The notes beneath the pieces were generated by a model. That model had not been told where the DNA came from. It saw nothing but the letters and a program-made list of their open reading frames with translations, and did not search any database. A stretch of 64,000 bases of DNA from assembly GCA_963699305.1 (NCBI GenBank), contig OY969431.1, positions 2,294,001 through 2,358,000 of the forward strand, written 5' to 3'. This document shows, piece after piece, positions 52,986-62,949 of this stretch (position 1 is its first letter; every line of letters begins with the position of its first letter). This stretch comes from JBGQAS01 sp963699305 (GTDB lineage: Bacteria; Chloroflexota; Anaerolineae; Anaerolineales; Anaerolineaceae). The position numbers and the translations under genes were made by a program.

Positions 52986-53918
52986 ATGAAAAAACACATT
53001 TTTCTTTCCATTTTTTTATTACTTGGATTGCTGCTGGCTTCCTGCCAGCCTGTTTCTTCTCTTTCTACGGAACAAACGCCTGAAATATCGCTCATCGATG
53101 GGCTAGACCGGTTTGTCGTTTTAGATGCACCTGCACAACGCATCGTGTCGCTGGCTCCTTCCAATACTGAAATCCTGTTTGCCATCGGTGCGGGTTCACA
53201 GGTCGTTGGGCGGGATGATTTTTCCGATTATCCGGTTGGAGTCAAGGATCTTCCCAGTGTGGGAAGTAATTTTGGGAACTACAACCTGGAAGCCATCACC
53301 CAGTTGAAACCGGATCTGGTCCTGGCGGCAGAGATCAATACTCCCGAACAAGTAAAGGCAATCGAGAACCTGGGGATTACCGTTTTCTACCTGGCGAACC
53401 CAGTGGATATGGAAGGCGTGCTTACGAACATTAATACAGTGGCGACATTGGCTGGCAGGAGTACTGAAGCGAATACCCTGGTCGATTCACTGCGCGACCG
53501 GGTACAAGCCATCACAGATGCCCTCGCATCCGTTGAAACAAAACCACTGGTTTACTACGAACTAGATGCCACCGACCCATCCAAGCCCTGGACTCCAGGT
53601 CCGGGTACCTTCCTGACCAAGCTCATTTCCATGGCTGGAGGTACATCCATCGGGGAGTCGCTCACCAGCGATTATGCACAGATCAACCTGGAATATTTAC
53701 TGGTCCAGGACCCGGCGATTATCCTGCTGGGTGACGCAGCATATGGCACCACCTTGGAGTCAGTAGCACAACGTACTGGTTGGAATTCCCTATCCGCTGT
53801 CAAAAGCCAGGCAGCCTATCCGTTCGACGACAACCTGGTCAGCCGCCCGGGTCCGCGCCTGGTGGATGGATTGGAACAGCTGGCAGGTATGATCCATCCC
53901 GAAATTTTTACAAAATAA
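52986..53918 (+). CDS. btuF: cobalamin ABC transporter substrate-binding lipoprotein
   Basis: A 310-residue lipoprotein (signal MKKHIFLS, lipobox LLASC with Cys20). It belongs to the BtuF/FepB-type helical-backbone binding proteins: APAQRIVSLAPSNTEILFAIGAG near 49-71, LKPDLVLAAE near 107-116, and PGPRLVDGLEQLAG near 288-301 are typical. It captures corrinoids outside the membrane and hands them to the permease. The riboswitch upstream fixes the substrate as a cobalamin-type corrinoid. Confidence 0.93.
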   Translation: MKKHIFLSIFLLLGLLLASCQPVSSLSTEQTPEISLIDGLDRFVVLDAPAQRIVSLAPSNTEILFAIGAGSQVVGRDDFSDYPVGVKDLPSVGSNFGNYNLEAITQLKPDLVLAAEINTPEQVKAIENLGITVFYLANPVDMEGVLTNINTVATLAGRSTEANTLVDSLRDRVQAITDALASVETKPLVYYELDATDPSKPWTPGPGTFLTKLISMAGGTSIGESLTSDYAQINLEYLLVQDPAIILLGDAAYGTTLESVAQRTGWNSLSAVKSQAAYPFDDNLVSRPGPRLVDGLEQLAGMIHPEIFTK

Positions 53919-53937
53919 AGTCAAATTGAAGGATTTC

Positions 53938-54966
53938 ATGAAGAAGATCCTGCGAAATCCCTACCTGATCAACAGCTTGCTGCTGCTGGCGATTATCCTG
54001 GTCAGTATTGCTGTCGGGAGCATCCCGTTAACCTTTAAGGAAATATTCCGGGTTATCCTGGCGGCGATCAAAGGGATCCCGGCAAGCGGGGATGATCTTT
54101 CGACCTCCATCATCATTTTCAGTTTACGAATTCCAAGGACAGTATTGCTGGCGCTGGTGGGTGCTGCCCTGGCTGGCAGCGGTGCATCGTATCAAGGGCT
54201 GTTCCGCAACCCATTGGCAGACCCATACTTGATCGGTGTGGCTTCCGGGGCAGGGTTGGGAGCGGTGATTGCCATGACACTGAAATTTCCTTATACCACC
54301 CTGGGCTTGCTCGCAATCCCCCTGGCTGCCTTCCTTGGTGCTCTGATAACCGTATTGGTGGTGTATGCCCTGGCACGCGTTGGCAAAACGCTGCCAACCA
54401 CCAACCTGATCCTCGCAGGTGTGGCTGCCAGTGCTTTCACCAATGCGGTGGCTTCATTCCTGATGGTCAACGCCTCCGGCGATTTACGCCGGGCGTTGGT
54501 ATGGTTGATGGGCGGTTCATCATTCAGCGGCTGGCAGCCCATTTTAACAGCGCTGCCCTACATCGCCGTTGGGTTGGCAACGCTGCTCACCATGGGACAT
54601 GCATTAAATGTTCTGCAGTTTGGCGATGAGCAGGCGAAGCAAATGGGACTGCGGGTGGAGCGAACCCGCGTGATCATCATCCTGGCAACATCTCTGGCGA
54701 CTTCTGCAGCCATTGCGGTGGCAGGGATCATTGGGTTTGTCGGTCTTATTGTGCCGCATGTCATCCGCCTAATATGGGGTGGTGATTACCGACAATTGCT
54801 GCCAGTCTCCATGATTGCCGGAGCCACCTTATTGCTGGCTTCGGATGTTTTGGCACGGGTGGTCATGGCTCCCCAGGAATTGCCGGTGGGCATCATCACC
54901 GCCCTGGTGGGTGCACCATTCTTTTTCTGGGTGCTGCACCGGGCAAAACAGCAGAACAATTGGTAA
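53938..54966 (+). CDS. btuC: cobalamin ABC transporter permease
   Basis: A 342-residue FecCD-family permease with about ten TM helices. RIPRTVLLALVGAALAGSGASYQGLFRNPLADPYLIGV near 63-100 is the family's best-conserved stretch, and GFVGLIVPHVIRLIWGGDYR near 266-285 is another, including the ATPase-docking loop. The start ATG 53938 follows GAAGGA; a TTG 12 bases earlier is in frame. It forms an operon with btuF and btuD. Confidence 0.93.
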   Translation: MKKILRNPYLINSLLLLAIILVSIAVGSIPLTFKEIFRVILAAIKGIPASGDDLSTSIIIFSLRIPRTVLLALVGAALAGSGASYQGLFRNPLADPYLIGVASGAGLGAVIAMTLKFPYTTLGLLAIPLAAFLGALITVLVVYALARVGKTLPTTNLILAGVAASAFTNAVASFLMVNASGDLRRALVWLMGGSSFSGWQPILTALPYIAVGLATLLTMGHALNVLQFGDEQAKQMGLRVERTRVIIILATSLATSAAIAVAGIIGFVGLIVPHVIRLIWGGDYRQLLPVSMIAGATLLLASDVLARVVMAPQELPVGIITALVGAPFFFWVLHRAKQQNNW

Positions 54967-54975
54967 GAGGTGCAC

Positions 54976-55761
54976 ATGCTTCAAATCCGGAAATTAACCG
55001 TTCACTATGGAAAGCGGATTGCCCTCAATGAGGTTGACGTAACCTTGGAAACCGGGCAGGTATTGGGCGTGATTGGACCCAACGGCGCCGGGAAGACGAC
55101 ACTGATCCGGGCTCTCAGCGGTGCAGTACCCATCACCAACGGTGAAATATTGTTGAACACAAAGAACATGAAAGGATTTTCACCATCCGAACGAGCCCGC
55201 AGCATGGCAGTCGTGCCTCAGGCGCGCGGTTTGCCCCCGGCTTTTACCGGATGGGAAATGGTGTTAATGGGGCGAACGCCGTATCTGAATTGGCTCGGGC
55301 AGATATCCGCAGGGGATGAAGACATTGCAAAGAGTGCGATGGAAAAGACAGATACCTGGAATTTGCGCGACCGGAGGATAGGGGAGCTTTCCGGCGGGGA
55401 GCAGCAGAGCCTGCTGCTTGCCAGAGCATTGACGCAAAAAGCACCCTTGCTGCTGTTAGACGAACCTACCACACACCTGGATTTGCACCACCAAATTTCA
55501 TTGTTGGACCAAGTGCGCAGACTGGCAAAGCAGGAACGCTTGACTGTCATTGCTGTCCTGCATGATCTGAACCTGGTCAGCCGTTTTGCAGATCACATTT
55601 TGCTGCTGTTGGACGGAAAGGTACGAGCGTTTGGCAGCGCCAGTGCCATTATGAAACCTGCGTTATTGAGGGAAGCGTTCCAAGTACCACTGAATATCTT
55701 AAAGGATCCACGCTGGCGTTTTCCGATTGTCATTCCCCCAGATACAACAGTAAAGCTTTAG
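54976..55761 (+). CDS. btuD: cobalamin ABC transporter ATP-binding protein
   Basis: A 261-residue ATPase. Walker A is GPNGAGKTT near 34-42, signature LSGGEQQS near 137-144, Walker B LLLLDEPTTHLDLH near 158-171, H-loop VLHDLN near 194-199. The start ATG 54976 follows GAGG; a GTG two codons earlier is in frame. The gene overlaps the converging zinc-ribbon gene by four bases. Confidence 0.93.
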   Translation: MLQIRKLTVHYGKRIALNEVDVTLETGQVLGVIGPNGAGKTTLIRALSGAVPITNGEILLNTKNMKGFSPSERARSMAVVPQARGLPPAFTGWEMVLMGRTPYLNWLGQISAGDEDIAKSAMEKTDTWNLRDRRIGELSGGEQQSLLLARALTQKAPLLLLDEPTTHLDLHHQISLLDQVRRLAKQERLTVIAVLHDLNLVSRFADHILLLLDGKVRAFGSASAIMKPALLREAFQVPLNILKDPRWRFPIVIPPDTTVKL

Positions 55762-56012
55762 CGATTTATGATAAGCTGCAGCAGAATTGTGACCAGGACA
55801 ATCCCAAAAACGACCAGGGAATACATAAGGATTGCCTTTCGATTGTACTCACCGGTTTTGCCATTGAATTCCAGACCGCATTTGGCGCATTTCACCTGGC
55901 TGAGCATGGTTGCGCCGAGCACACCGCCCCACCAGGTAAATTTTACCTGTTCAGCTTTTGGGCTTCCGCAGCGTGGGCAAGGTTTGATGGTAATGATTTG
56001 ATTCTGAGGCAT
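55758..56012 (-). CDS. small zinc-ribbon membrane protein
   Basis: An 84-residue protein. CPRCGSPKAEQ near 12-22 and VKCAKCGLEFNG near 40-51 form a zinc ribbon, followed by one TM helix near 61-82. The arrangement places the ribbon on one side of the membrane. The function is unknown. It converges on btuD with a four-base overlap. Confidence 0.7.
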   Translation of the reverse strand: MPQNQIITIKPCPRCGSPKAEQVKFTWWGGVLGATMLSQVKCAKCGLEFNGKTGEYNRKAILMYSLVVFGIVLVTILLQLIINR

Positions 56013-56071
56013 TCTTGTTTCCTGTTACATCGGGATATTGGATTATACATGGGAAGGTTCAGACGGACAAT

Positions 56072-56101
56072 AAAACAGCCGCCGTGTCAGGCGGCTGTTT
56101 T
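56072..56101. terminator. hairpin terminator, both strands
   Basis: AAAACAGCCGCC (56072-56083) pairs with GGCGGCTGTTTT (56090-56101). The stem begins with A4 and ends with T4, so it can stop transcripts in either direction. It lies just past the stop of the small minus-strand gene at 56103. Confidence 0.8.
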
Positions 56102-56102
56102 A

Positions 56103-56396
56103 TTATTTTTTACGAGGGGACAAAGGAAGATCGGGCGGGAGAGGTTTCGGTTCGTTCCATTTGGCAATTAAAAACGTGATCATGCCAATCCCAGCAAGCA
56201 GAAGGCTGTTGAAAAAAGTAAAGATACCGATCAATAACCCAACAGGTCCGATGCCGCGGACAAGGTTGATCCTGCCCGGATTTGGTATGTTCCCTGTCCG
56301 TATGGCACTTACCGTGATCACCAACAGACTTACCAGCAGCAATAAGCCGGCAAAGGACATCATTACGATACCCAAGATTTTTCCGAATTTGTTCAT
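56103..56396 (-). CDS. small membrane protein
   Basis: A 97-residue protein with two long hydrophobic helices (about 8-32 and 47-80) and a basic Pro-rich C-terminal tail (PKPLPPDLPLSPRKK). No family is recognised. It lies on the minus strand with a terminator directly after it. Confidence 0.6.
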   Translation of the reverse strand: MNKFGKILGIVMMSFAGLLLLVSLLVITVSAIRTGNIPNPGRINLVRGIGPVGLLIGIFTFFNSLLLAGIGMITFLIAKWNEPKPLPPDLPLSPRKK

Positions 56397-56657
56397 TTTT
56401 TCTCCTTTATCTCATCCAATTATCACATACTGGGATAATAGAAGAAACAGAATTTTGTAAAATATTTGTAAAATATCATCCAGGTTTGGAAAAGTAAGGT
56501 TAAATGGATGAAACGAAGGGGACAAACAATGGTTCAAATGAACCTACAAGACTTCTTACAATAGACATAAGCATCGCAAGACTGTGTCACGCACCATATA
56601 TGTGATTATTATTGTCACCTACCCCCGTTATTTTTGGTATACAATGATAGACAGATT

Positions 56658-59227
56658 ATGGCAACAACCCATTGGCCGCTCGTTCTATTACTCATTTTTT
56701 CAGGAGTCCTGGGTTGGGGGCTGGCATTTTACGCATTCAAACGCCGGAGCATTCAAGGCGTTTTCATTTTTTCCCTACTTTGCTTTGCTGTAGGATATTG
56801 GGCTTTTCTGTATGCGATTGAAATTCTAACTTTTCACGTCCCTCTCATCTCATCGATAGCCAAATTCGAATATTTCGGTGTTACAACCATCCCGGTTTTA
56901 TGGTTCCTCTTTTCTGTGGAATATACTAACCAGAATCAATGGCTTAAAAGCTGGCACATTCCACTCTTTTTTATCGTACCGCTTTTTTGCACCATCATGG
57001 CACTTACGAATGACCTGCATCACATGTTTTGGGTCAACATTTTTATTAACGTCAGCAATGGTGTGCCATTTGTTGTTTACGAGCATGGACCATTCTGGTG
57101 GCTGGTGGTGATCTATTCGTATCCTTTATTAATTGCAGGCACGATAGCATTCGTTTTGGCGATCTTTCGTTTTCCGGCAATTTACCGCAAACAATCGCTC
57201 CTGCTCATCCTGGCAGGTATTTTTCCCTGGATCGGAAATATCAGTTTTGCCTTTACTGGCGGGGGAAAGCTTGGGATTGACCTTACTCCATTGACATTCA
57301 TCCTGAGTGAATTGTTGTTCGCATGGAATATATTCCGGTTTCAATTATTGGACCTGGTGCCCGTTGTGCGCGACCTTGTTTTCGAAAACATGGGTGAAGG
57401 CGTCTTGGTGCTTGACCCGGCGGATAGGATCGTTGACATAAATCCAGCGGGTGCAAGGATGCTGGGAATCAATAAGGCATTTGCCATTGGATCCTCGGTA
57501 AAACTCATTAATAAGAAATGGGATGGGAAACTCTCTCTGGGTGACTTAAAACGGGTGGTAACGAATGAAATACGCAGCAAGAGTTCCCGGGAGCTTGTCT
57601 GGAAGTAAAAACCACTCCTTTTGAAAACAGGAACGGAAAACCGATTGGTCACCTGATTGTCCTCAATGATGTCAGTAAATTGAAACTGGTGGAGCAGATC
57701 AAAGATGAAGAGCGTACACTGGCGAATGCCATCCGGGATTCCATAGCAGCTGTCACCAGTACCCTGAGAATCGATGAAATATTTGATCGGATACTTACAT
57801 ATGCGCAAAAGGTCGTTCCGCATGATGCATCCAGTATCGCATTGATTGATGATGATGGTGTTGTACGGTTTCCACATTACAAAGGGTACGTCGAAAGAGG
57901 TCTTGAGAGCTATATCAGGAGTATTTCTTTCCCACTGAGCAAAGTTCCACATTGGGAGGAGATGATCCGTACACATGAACCGGTCATCATTGCCGACACG
58001 CTCGTTGATCCGCGTTGGGTGAAAGTAAGTGAGGTCAAATGGATCCGTTCGTATCTCAGTGTTCCCATCATGATCAAAGACAGGGTGATAGGTTTTCTGA
58101 ATCTTGATAGTGCCATGAAAGGATTGTTCCAACAAAGGGACGCAGATCGATTAAAATTTTTTGCAGGCCAAGTGGCAGTGGCGATTGAAAATGCACGATT
58201 GTTTGATGAAATAAACAAACGAGCTGAACAATTATCGGTAGTGAACCGGATTGGGGTCAAGATCACCGAAGGGTTGAATATGGATCAATTACTGCTGACC
58301 CTTTTAGAGCAATGTCAACAAGCCCTTCCCATCGATGTCTTCTATATTGCATTCTACAATGAAGCAACCGAAACAATTGATATCCCTCTTTACTATGATG
58401 TGGGTCAATATCGCAAGGGTGTGCAAAGGGATCTTCGGGAAAAAGGTGGCGTAACCGGATATGTAATCAAAACTCGGAAAACGATTTCCATCCCTGATCT
58501 GCTGGATCCGCAAAATTCTCCTCCAGCCGAATTTATCATGTTGGCCACTGATAGACCTATCAGGGCATATGTTGGCGTGCCATTAATTGCCCGGGAAAGA
58601 GTTGTGGGTGTAATCTCGATGCAGAGCTATAGTCCCAATGCATTTACCCCGGATCAAATAAAACTATTGGAGATCATCGCGACCCAGGCAACGTTTGCCA
58701 TCGAGAATGCTAGGATGTATTCCTATATGCAAGAATTGGCTACAACCGATTCCCTGACCGGGCTTTCCAACCGCAGGCAGTTCATGCAGTTGGCACAGCT
58801 TGAAATTGATCGCATTGCACGTTATCGAAAGCGCTGCTCGTTTATCATGATCGACTTGGATAATTTCAAACTAATGAATGACACTTTTGGACACGGAGCA
58901 GGGGATCGGGTGTTATACGAATTTGGACAATTGTGCAAAAGTAACCTGCGAAAAATTGATATTCTCGGAAGGCTCGGAGGCGATGAATATGCAGTCCTAC
59001 TGCCTGAGACGGATATCGAGGCTGCGATACTGACCGCTGAACGGCTGCGCAGCGAAACGGAAAAACTCGAAGTGATATATGGAAATTCACTGGTGAAATT
59101 CACAGCCAGTTTTGGCGTATCTATACTTAAAGGTAAGATCAAGGACCTTCAACAATTGATGGATAGTGCGGATAAGGCACTGTATGAAGCCAAGGCAGCT
59201 GGCAAGAACAAAGTCGCCGTTGCATAA
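56658..59227 (+). CDS. 7TM-PAS-GAF-GGDEF diguanylate cyclase, broken by one frameshift
   Basis: N-terminal seven-helix module (residues 1-225) of the HisKA_7TM type, a PAS domain (about 230-345), a GAF domain near 365-510, a second GAF near 530-685, and a GGDEF domain near 690-857. The GGDEF motif reads GGDEY, which is active in many enzymes. It makes cyclic di-GMP in response to a ligand sensed by the 7TM, PAS or GAF parts. The frame breaks near 57595-57604 (GG for an expected GGG). The second half carries on in frame 2 from EVKTTPFEN. The complete protein is about 857 residues. The ATG at 56658 follows a TACAAT by 12 bases. Confidence 0.83.
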
Positions 59228-59239
59228 AATTAATACCTT

Positions 59240-59671
59240 TCAACGATCGGAATCCATTTCCTCGTAGAACTTGATCGTTTCCCGTTGTTTTTTTATGATG
59301 AATTGGACTACGTCACCCATCGAAATCACCCCCAGAACGGTGTTGTTTTCAACGACAGGCAAGTGACGGATGTGGTGAACGGTCATCAGTTCCATGGCTT
59401 CTTCCACGGTCTGGTCAGGGTGGATGGTGATGACAGAAGAGGTCATGATCTCTTTTACAAGCGTGTCTTTCGAAGCGCGGTTTTTCAGAATCACCTTGCG
59501 TGCATAATCTCTCTCCGAAATAATCCCTTTCAGTGTTTCTTGGGTCATCACCAATAATACGCCAACATTCTTATGCGCCATTCGTTTTAACGCTTCCAGG
59601 ACCGTTTCATCGGGGGAGATGGACCAAATATCGTTTCCCTTAATGGCAAGAATATGCCGGATGATGTACAT
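59240..59671 (-). CDS. CBS-domain protein
   Basis: A 143-residue stand-alone protein with two CBS domains (about 6-62 and 72-132). Repeated motifs are visible: VGVLLVMTQETLKGIISERDYAR near 37-59 and HIRHLPVVENNTVLGVISMGDVV near 100-122, with the G-x-I/V-S-x-x-D core in each. Such proteins bind adenine nucleotides and regulate partners; no partner is in the same operon. A GAGG-type ribosome site precedes the start. Confidence 0.88.
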   Translation of the reverse strand: MYIIRHILAIKGNDIWSISPDETVLEALKRMAHKNVGVLLVMTQETLKGIISERDYARKVILKNRASKDTLVKEIMTSSVITIHPDQTVEEAMELMTVHHIRHLPVVENNTVLGVISMGDVVQFIIKKQRETIKFYEEMDSDR

Positions 59672-59870
59672 GGCAACCTCCTTAAAGAAGGGACATTGTT
59701 TATTGTACGCAGGATAAGCGTGTCAAAGACTATCCAAGTTGGGTGCATAATCTTAACCCCCCCACTCACGAAGGCGCGCAAATGGAACAATTTTTAGCAA
59801 ATCCAGTGACGATCAAATGCCGTCACCCAACACCCTATTATCTATCCCTCCGATATAATAAACGAAATCC

Positions 59871-60759
59871 ATGAAGAAGAACACGGTATACGGATTTCTA
59901 GCCATTTTACTTTGGAGCACCAATGTAGCCTTTGCACGCAGCCTGGCGGAAAAACTGGGCGTGTTCACGTCCGGCATGCTGACTTTTCTACTGGGTGGAC
60001 TGTTATCCTTGATCGTTGTTTTTGTTTCGCAGCGCTCGCTGGACATCATTAAAAGCTTCGCCGAAATATATTATCGGGTGTGGTTTGCTTTTCATGGTAA
60101 ACACCATCAGCCTGCAGGTAGGGACCGGCCTGGCGCAAACCCACACCCAGGTACTGGTTGTAGTGGTGTTGAACTATCTATGGACAGTCCTCAGCCTGGT
60201 TTTTTCCATCTGGATATTAAAAAGAACGGCGCGCTGGTTCCTCTGGTTGGGATTTGCCCTGGCGCTGGCTGGAATGTGGATGGCATTAACTCAAGGGGAG
60301 GATCTTCAACTATCGGAAATATTTACTTCCGGCAGGACAATCCTTGTCTATGGGCTGGCGTTCATGGCGGCAGTCACATGGGGTTTGTATTCCAATTTCA
60401 GCCGGAAATGGGCTGGGGAACAAGCTTCGGGGGCTGTACCAGTATTCCTGCTTGCCAGCGGCTTGGTCATGCTGGGGCTGCGACTATTCATCCCTGAACA
60501 AACAGTCATTACATCCGGGGCTGCTTTGGAACTGGGCTACATGGTGATATTCCCGACCATCCTGGCGTATATATTTTGGGATGCTGCCATGCGCAAGGGC
60601 AGGATGGTACTGGTCGTCTCTTTCAGCTATTTCATCCCCATCCTTTCTACGCTGATATCTTCCATTAAACTTGGGATTCCATTCAACCCGTCCATCTTTA
60701 TTGCGGCGGGGTTGACCATGGCAGGCGCTATCATTTGCCGGTATGCTATAAAAGACTGA
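59871..60759 (+). CDS. EamA/DMT-family transporter, broken by one frameshift
   Basis: An inner-membrane transporter of the drug/metabolite family with about ten TM helices expected. Frame 3 carries the first 60 residues (VYGFLAILLWSTNVAFARSL), frame 1 the rest (YIIGCGLLFMVNTISLQVG to CRYAIKD). The junction near 60055-60065 needs one base removed in TTCGCCG. The product is then about 295 residues, the usual length. The substrate is unknown. A TATAAT ends 11 bases before the ATG, and no Shine-Dalgarno is present. Confidence 0.75.
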
Positions 60760-60813
60760 GCAGTAATCCCTATTTTCCTATATAATTTTATTAAACGTTT
60801 TGGGAGGAACTTC

Positions 60814-61422
60814 ATGACATTTCCGCAGCCATTTTTCCGATGGCGACCCCATCCGTGGCACGGGGTGGATGTGGGACCAAAACCCCCGCAAATCGTGCAT
60901 GCTTACATAGAGATCACAGCCTTCGACCTGGTCAAATACGAAGTGGACAAGGTGACTGGCTATCTGCAGGTGGATAGACCGCAGCGCAGCTCATCCCAGC
61001 CGCCAACGTTGTACGGCTTTGTGCCGCGTACATATTGCGGAGAACGTGTGGGAAGCCACTGCGAGACCACCAAGGTGGGCGATGGCGACCCGTTGGATAT
61101 TTGCGTTATCAGCGAGCGCCCCATCACAAAGTCCGAAATTGTACTGGATGCGCGGGTGATCGGCGGGCTGCGCATGATCGACCACAACGCAGCCGATGAC
61201 AAGATCATTGCCATCCTGGCGAACGACCCCTTTTGGGCAAACGCCAACGACATCACCGACCTGCCACCTGTGCTGGTGGAACGCCTGCGCCATTACTTCA
61301 GCACTTACAAACTTATTCCAGGCGAAGAAAATAAGACCTTTATTGAGAAAGTATACGGCGCGCCGGATGCCATGGAGATCATCCAGGCAGCGATCGAAGA
61401 TTACAACCAGATGTTCGGATAA
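60814..61422 (+). CDS. ppa: inorganic pyrophosphatase (family I)
   Basis: A 202-residue soluble enzyme. It hydrolyses pyrophosphate and so drives biosynthetic reactions. The family-I signature GDGDPLDICVIS near 89-100 carries the metal-binding Asp set. VIGGLRMIDHNAADDKIIAI near 112-131 holds further metal-site Asp/Lys residues, and RLRHYFSTYK near 156-165 has the active-site Tyr and Lys. The start follows GGGAGGAA. A TATAAT at 60781-60786 gives a leader of about 20 bases. Confidence 0.92.
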   Translation: MTFPQPFFRWRPHPWHGVDVGPKPPQIVHAYIEITAFDLVKYEVDKVTGYLQVDRPQRSSSQPPTLYGFVPRTYCGERVGSHCETTKVGDGDPLDICVISERPITKSEIVLDARVIGGLRMIDHNAADDKIIAILANDPFWANANDITDLPPVLVERLRHYFSTYKLIPGEENKTFIEKVYGAPDAMEIIQAAIEDYNQMFG

Positions 61423-61424
61423 AA

Positions 61425-61452
61425 AATCAGCCCCGGATAATCAGGGCTGATT
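61425..61452. terminator. terminator between converging genes
   Basis: AATCAGCCC (61425-61433) pairs with GGGCTGATT (61444-61452). An A6 run precedes it on the plus strand, which gives U6 on the minus strand, so it works best for the bacterioferritin gene. Confidence 0.75.
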
Positions 61453-61466
61453 CTATGAGTAAATGA

Positions 61467-61934
61467 TTACCCTAGTTGTTCGACCAGATAATTCGGCAGA
61501 CCCATCTGACTGATCTCATCCACCTGGGCTTCCAGCCAGTCAATGTGGCGTTCCTCATCCTTTAAGATGGTTTCGAACAAGGCGCGCGTGCCGTTATCCG
61601 CCAGTTCACCGGCAAGCTTGATGCCATCGTTGTAGGACTTAATCGCACCATCCTCCGCCTGATGATCATTGTGTAGTTGTTTTTCAACCTCCGCGCCGAT
61701 GGATATCTTTTTTAGCGTACTGACCACGGGGGTGCCTTCCAGGAACAGGATGCGGTCGATGAGCATCTCGGCATGTTTCATTTCGTCGATGGCTCGTTTT
61801 TCCACCGAATCGTGCAATTCCTTGTAGCCCCAATTGTCGTCCATTCCAGCATGCACCATGTATTGGCTGATGGCAGTCAATTCATCTGAAAGCAGGTCGT
61901 TGATTTTTGCAATTATCTTATCGTTGCCTTTCAT
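61467..61934 (-). CDS. bfr: bacterioferritin
   Basis: A 155-residue four-helix ferritin-like protein. Di-iron ligands: Glu18 in LLSDELTAISQY, Glu51 and His54 in DEMKHAEM, Glu near 94, Glu127 and His130 in DEERHIDW. A methionine at residue 52 is the expected haem ligand of true bacterioferritins. It stores iron as ferric mineral inside a 24-subunit shell. The start follows AGGAGG. A cognate ferredoxin is not in the window. Confidence 0.93.
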   Translation of the reverse strand: MKGNDKIIAKINDLLSDELTAISQYMVHAGMDDNWGYKELHDSVEKRAIDEMKHAEMLIDRILFLEGTPVVSTLKKISIGAEVEKQLHNDHQAEDGAIKSYNDGIKLAGELADNGTRALFETILKDEERHIDWLEAQVDEISQMGLPNYLVEQLG

Positions 61935-62005
61935 ATGGTCCTCCTATTATAAATAAGTGTTCACCGTACTTAAAAGTATAGCACACAGCCTCATCCGTAT
62001 TAATC

Positions 62006-62932
62006 CTACGGACTGGAGCACGAAAAAGATTGCTGGATCAAGCGATTGGCAATTGCCTGAACAATCGTATCAGGCACGCCATCACCAGCTTCGGATTGGA
62101 GCCGCAAGTCGATGGGGTCATTGATATAGTCAACCACTACAAACCGACCATCTTTCGTTAAGGCGATTTCAGTGGAAAAAAGATCCAGGGCAATATGGGT
62201 GGCGATAGTGCGGGTGATTTCTTCCAATTCTGCAAGATGAAAACGATTAATTTGATCTGCACTGACAACTGTATAGATATGCGATGTTGGATGCCACCAA
62301 CAAGGAAAAACCAATCCACAACAGAACACGACTCGGAACCATGCGGGTTGGCTTTCGAGAAATACCGGATGGATGGTGGCTTGCAGGAGGTAGGAATCCT
62401 TTGGAAATTGCCGGCGGGCATCCTGGATGTGGTTCAGTTCGCGGGCTTCCATAATAACCCCCTCGCTGCCACCTCCATGTGCGGGTTTGATGGCGAATTG
62501 ACCACCCAATGGAGCGAGGTCCAACGGGGGCAGATCAGGCTGCTTCTCGAAAGTAGGGATAACAATCGTATATGGAGTCTGCAGACCGGCATTGATCAAG
62601 GCAAAATGCATTTCTGCTTTATCACTGGCACGGGTGGCTGCAAGGGGGCGGTTAAAATAGACCGGCACATTCTGGCATGCCCACGAGGACAGGGTGTTGA
62701 AAGCTGCATCGGAATCGGAAGCGCGGTCCAGGAACCCGTTGAGTTTTACTTCTCTGTTGAAAAGCATTTGGGATTGCTGTGCGAGGTTTTGGGGAATCAC
62801 CTGGAATAAAGAGGAATTTGCTTCAATGGCAGCTTGTTCCAACAGGCGGATAAAACCGGCATCATATTCCCAATTCCAGGTGATACAAAAGGATGGGGTA
62901 TCCAACACAACCGGTTGACTTCCAGAATCCAT
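62006..62932 (-). CDS. ATP-grasp fold protein
   Basis: A 308-residue protein. The ATP-grasp core is indicated by QFAIKPAHGGGSEGV near 145-159 (Lys and glycine-rich loop), LLQATIHPVFLES near 182-194 and the metal-binding end FVVVDYINDPIDLR near 263-276. This resembles RimK-like or small-molecule carboxylate-amine ligases. The substrate is unknown. No good Shine-Dalgarno precedes the start. It lies 17 bases downstream of the AMP nucleosidase and is likely in one operon with it. Confidence 0.75.
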   Translation of the reverse strand: MDSGSQPVVLDTPSFCITWNWEYDAGFIRLLEQAAIEANSSLFQVIPQNLAQQSQMLFNREVKLNGFLDRASDSDAAFNTLSSWACQNVPVYFNRPLAATRASDKAEMHFALINAGLQTPYTIVIPTFEKQPDLPPLDLAPLGGQFAIKPAHGGGSEGVIMEARELNHIQDARRQFPKDSYLLQATIHPVFLESQPAWFRVVFCCGLVFPCWWHPTSHIYTVVSADQINRFHLAELEEITRTIATHIALDLFSTEIALTKDGRFVVVDYINDPIDLRLQSEAGDGVPDTIVQAIANRLIQQSFSCSSP

Positions 62933-62949
62933 TGATGTCTTTTTAATGA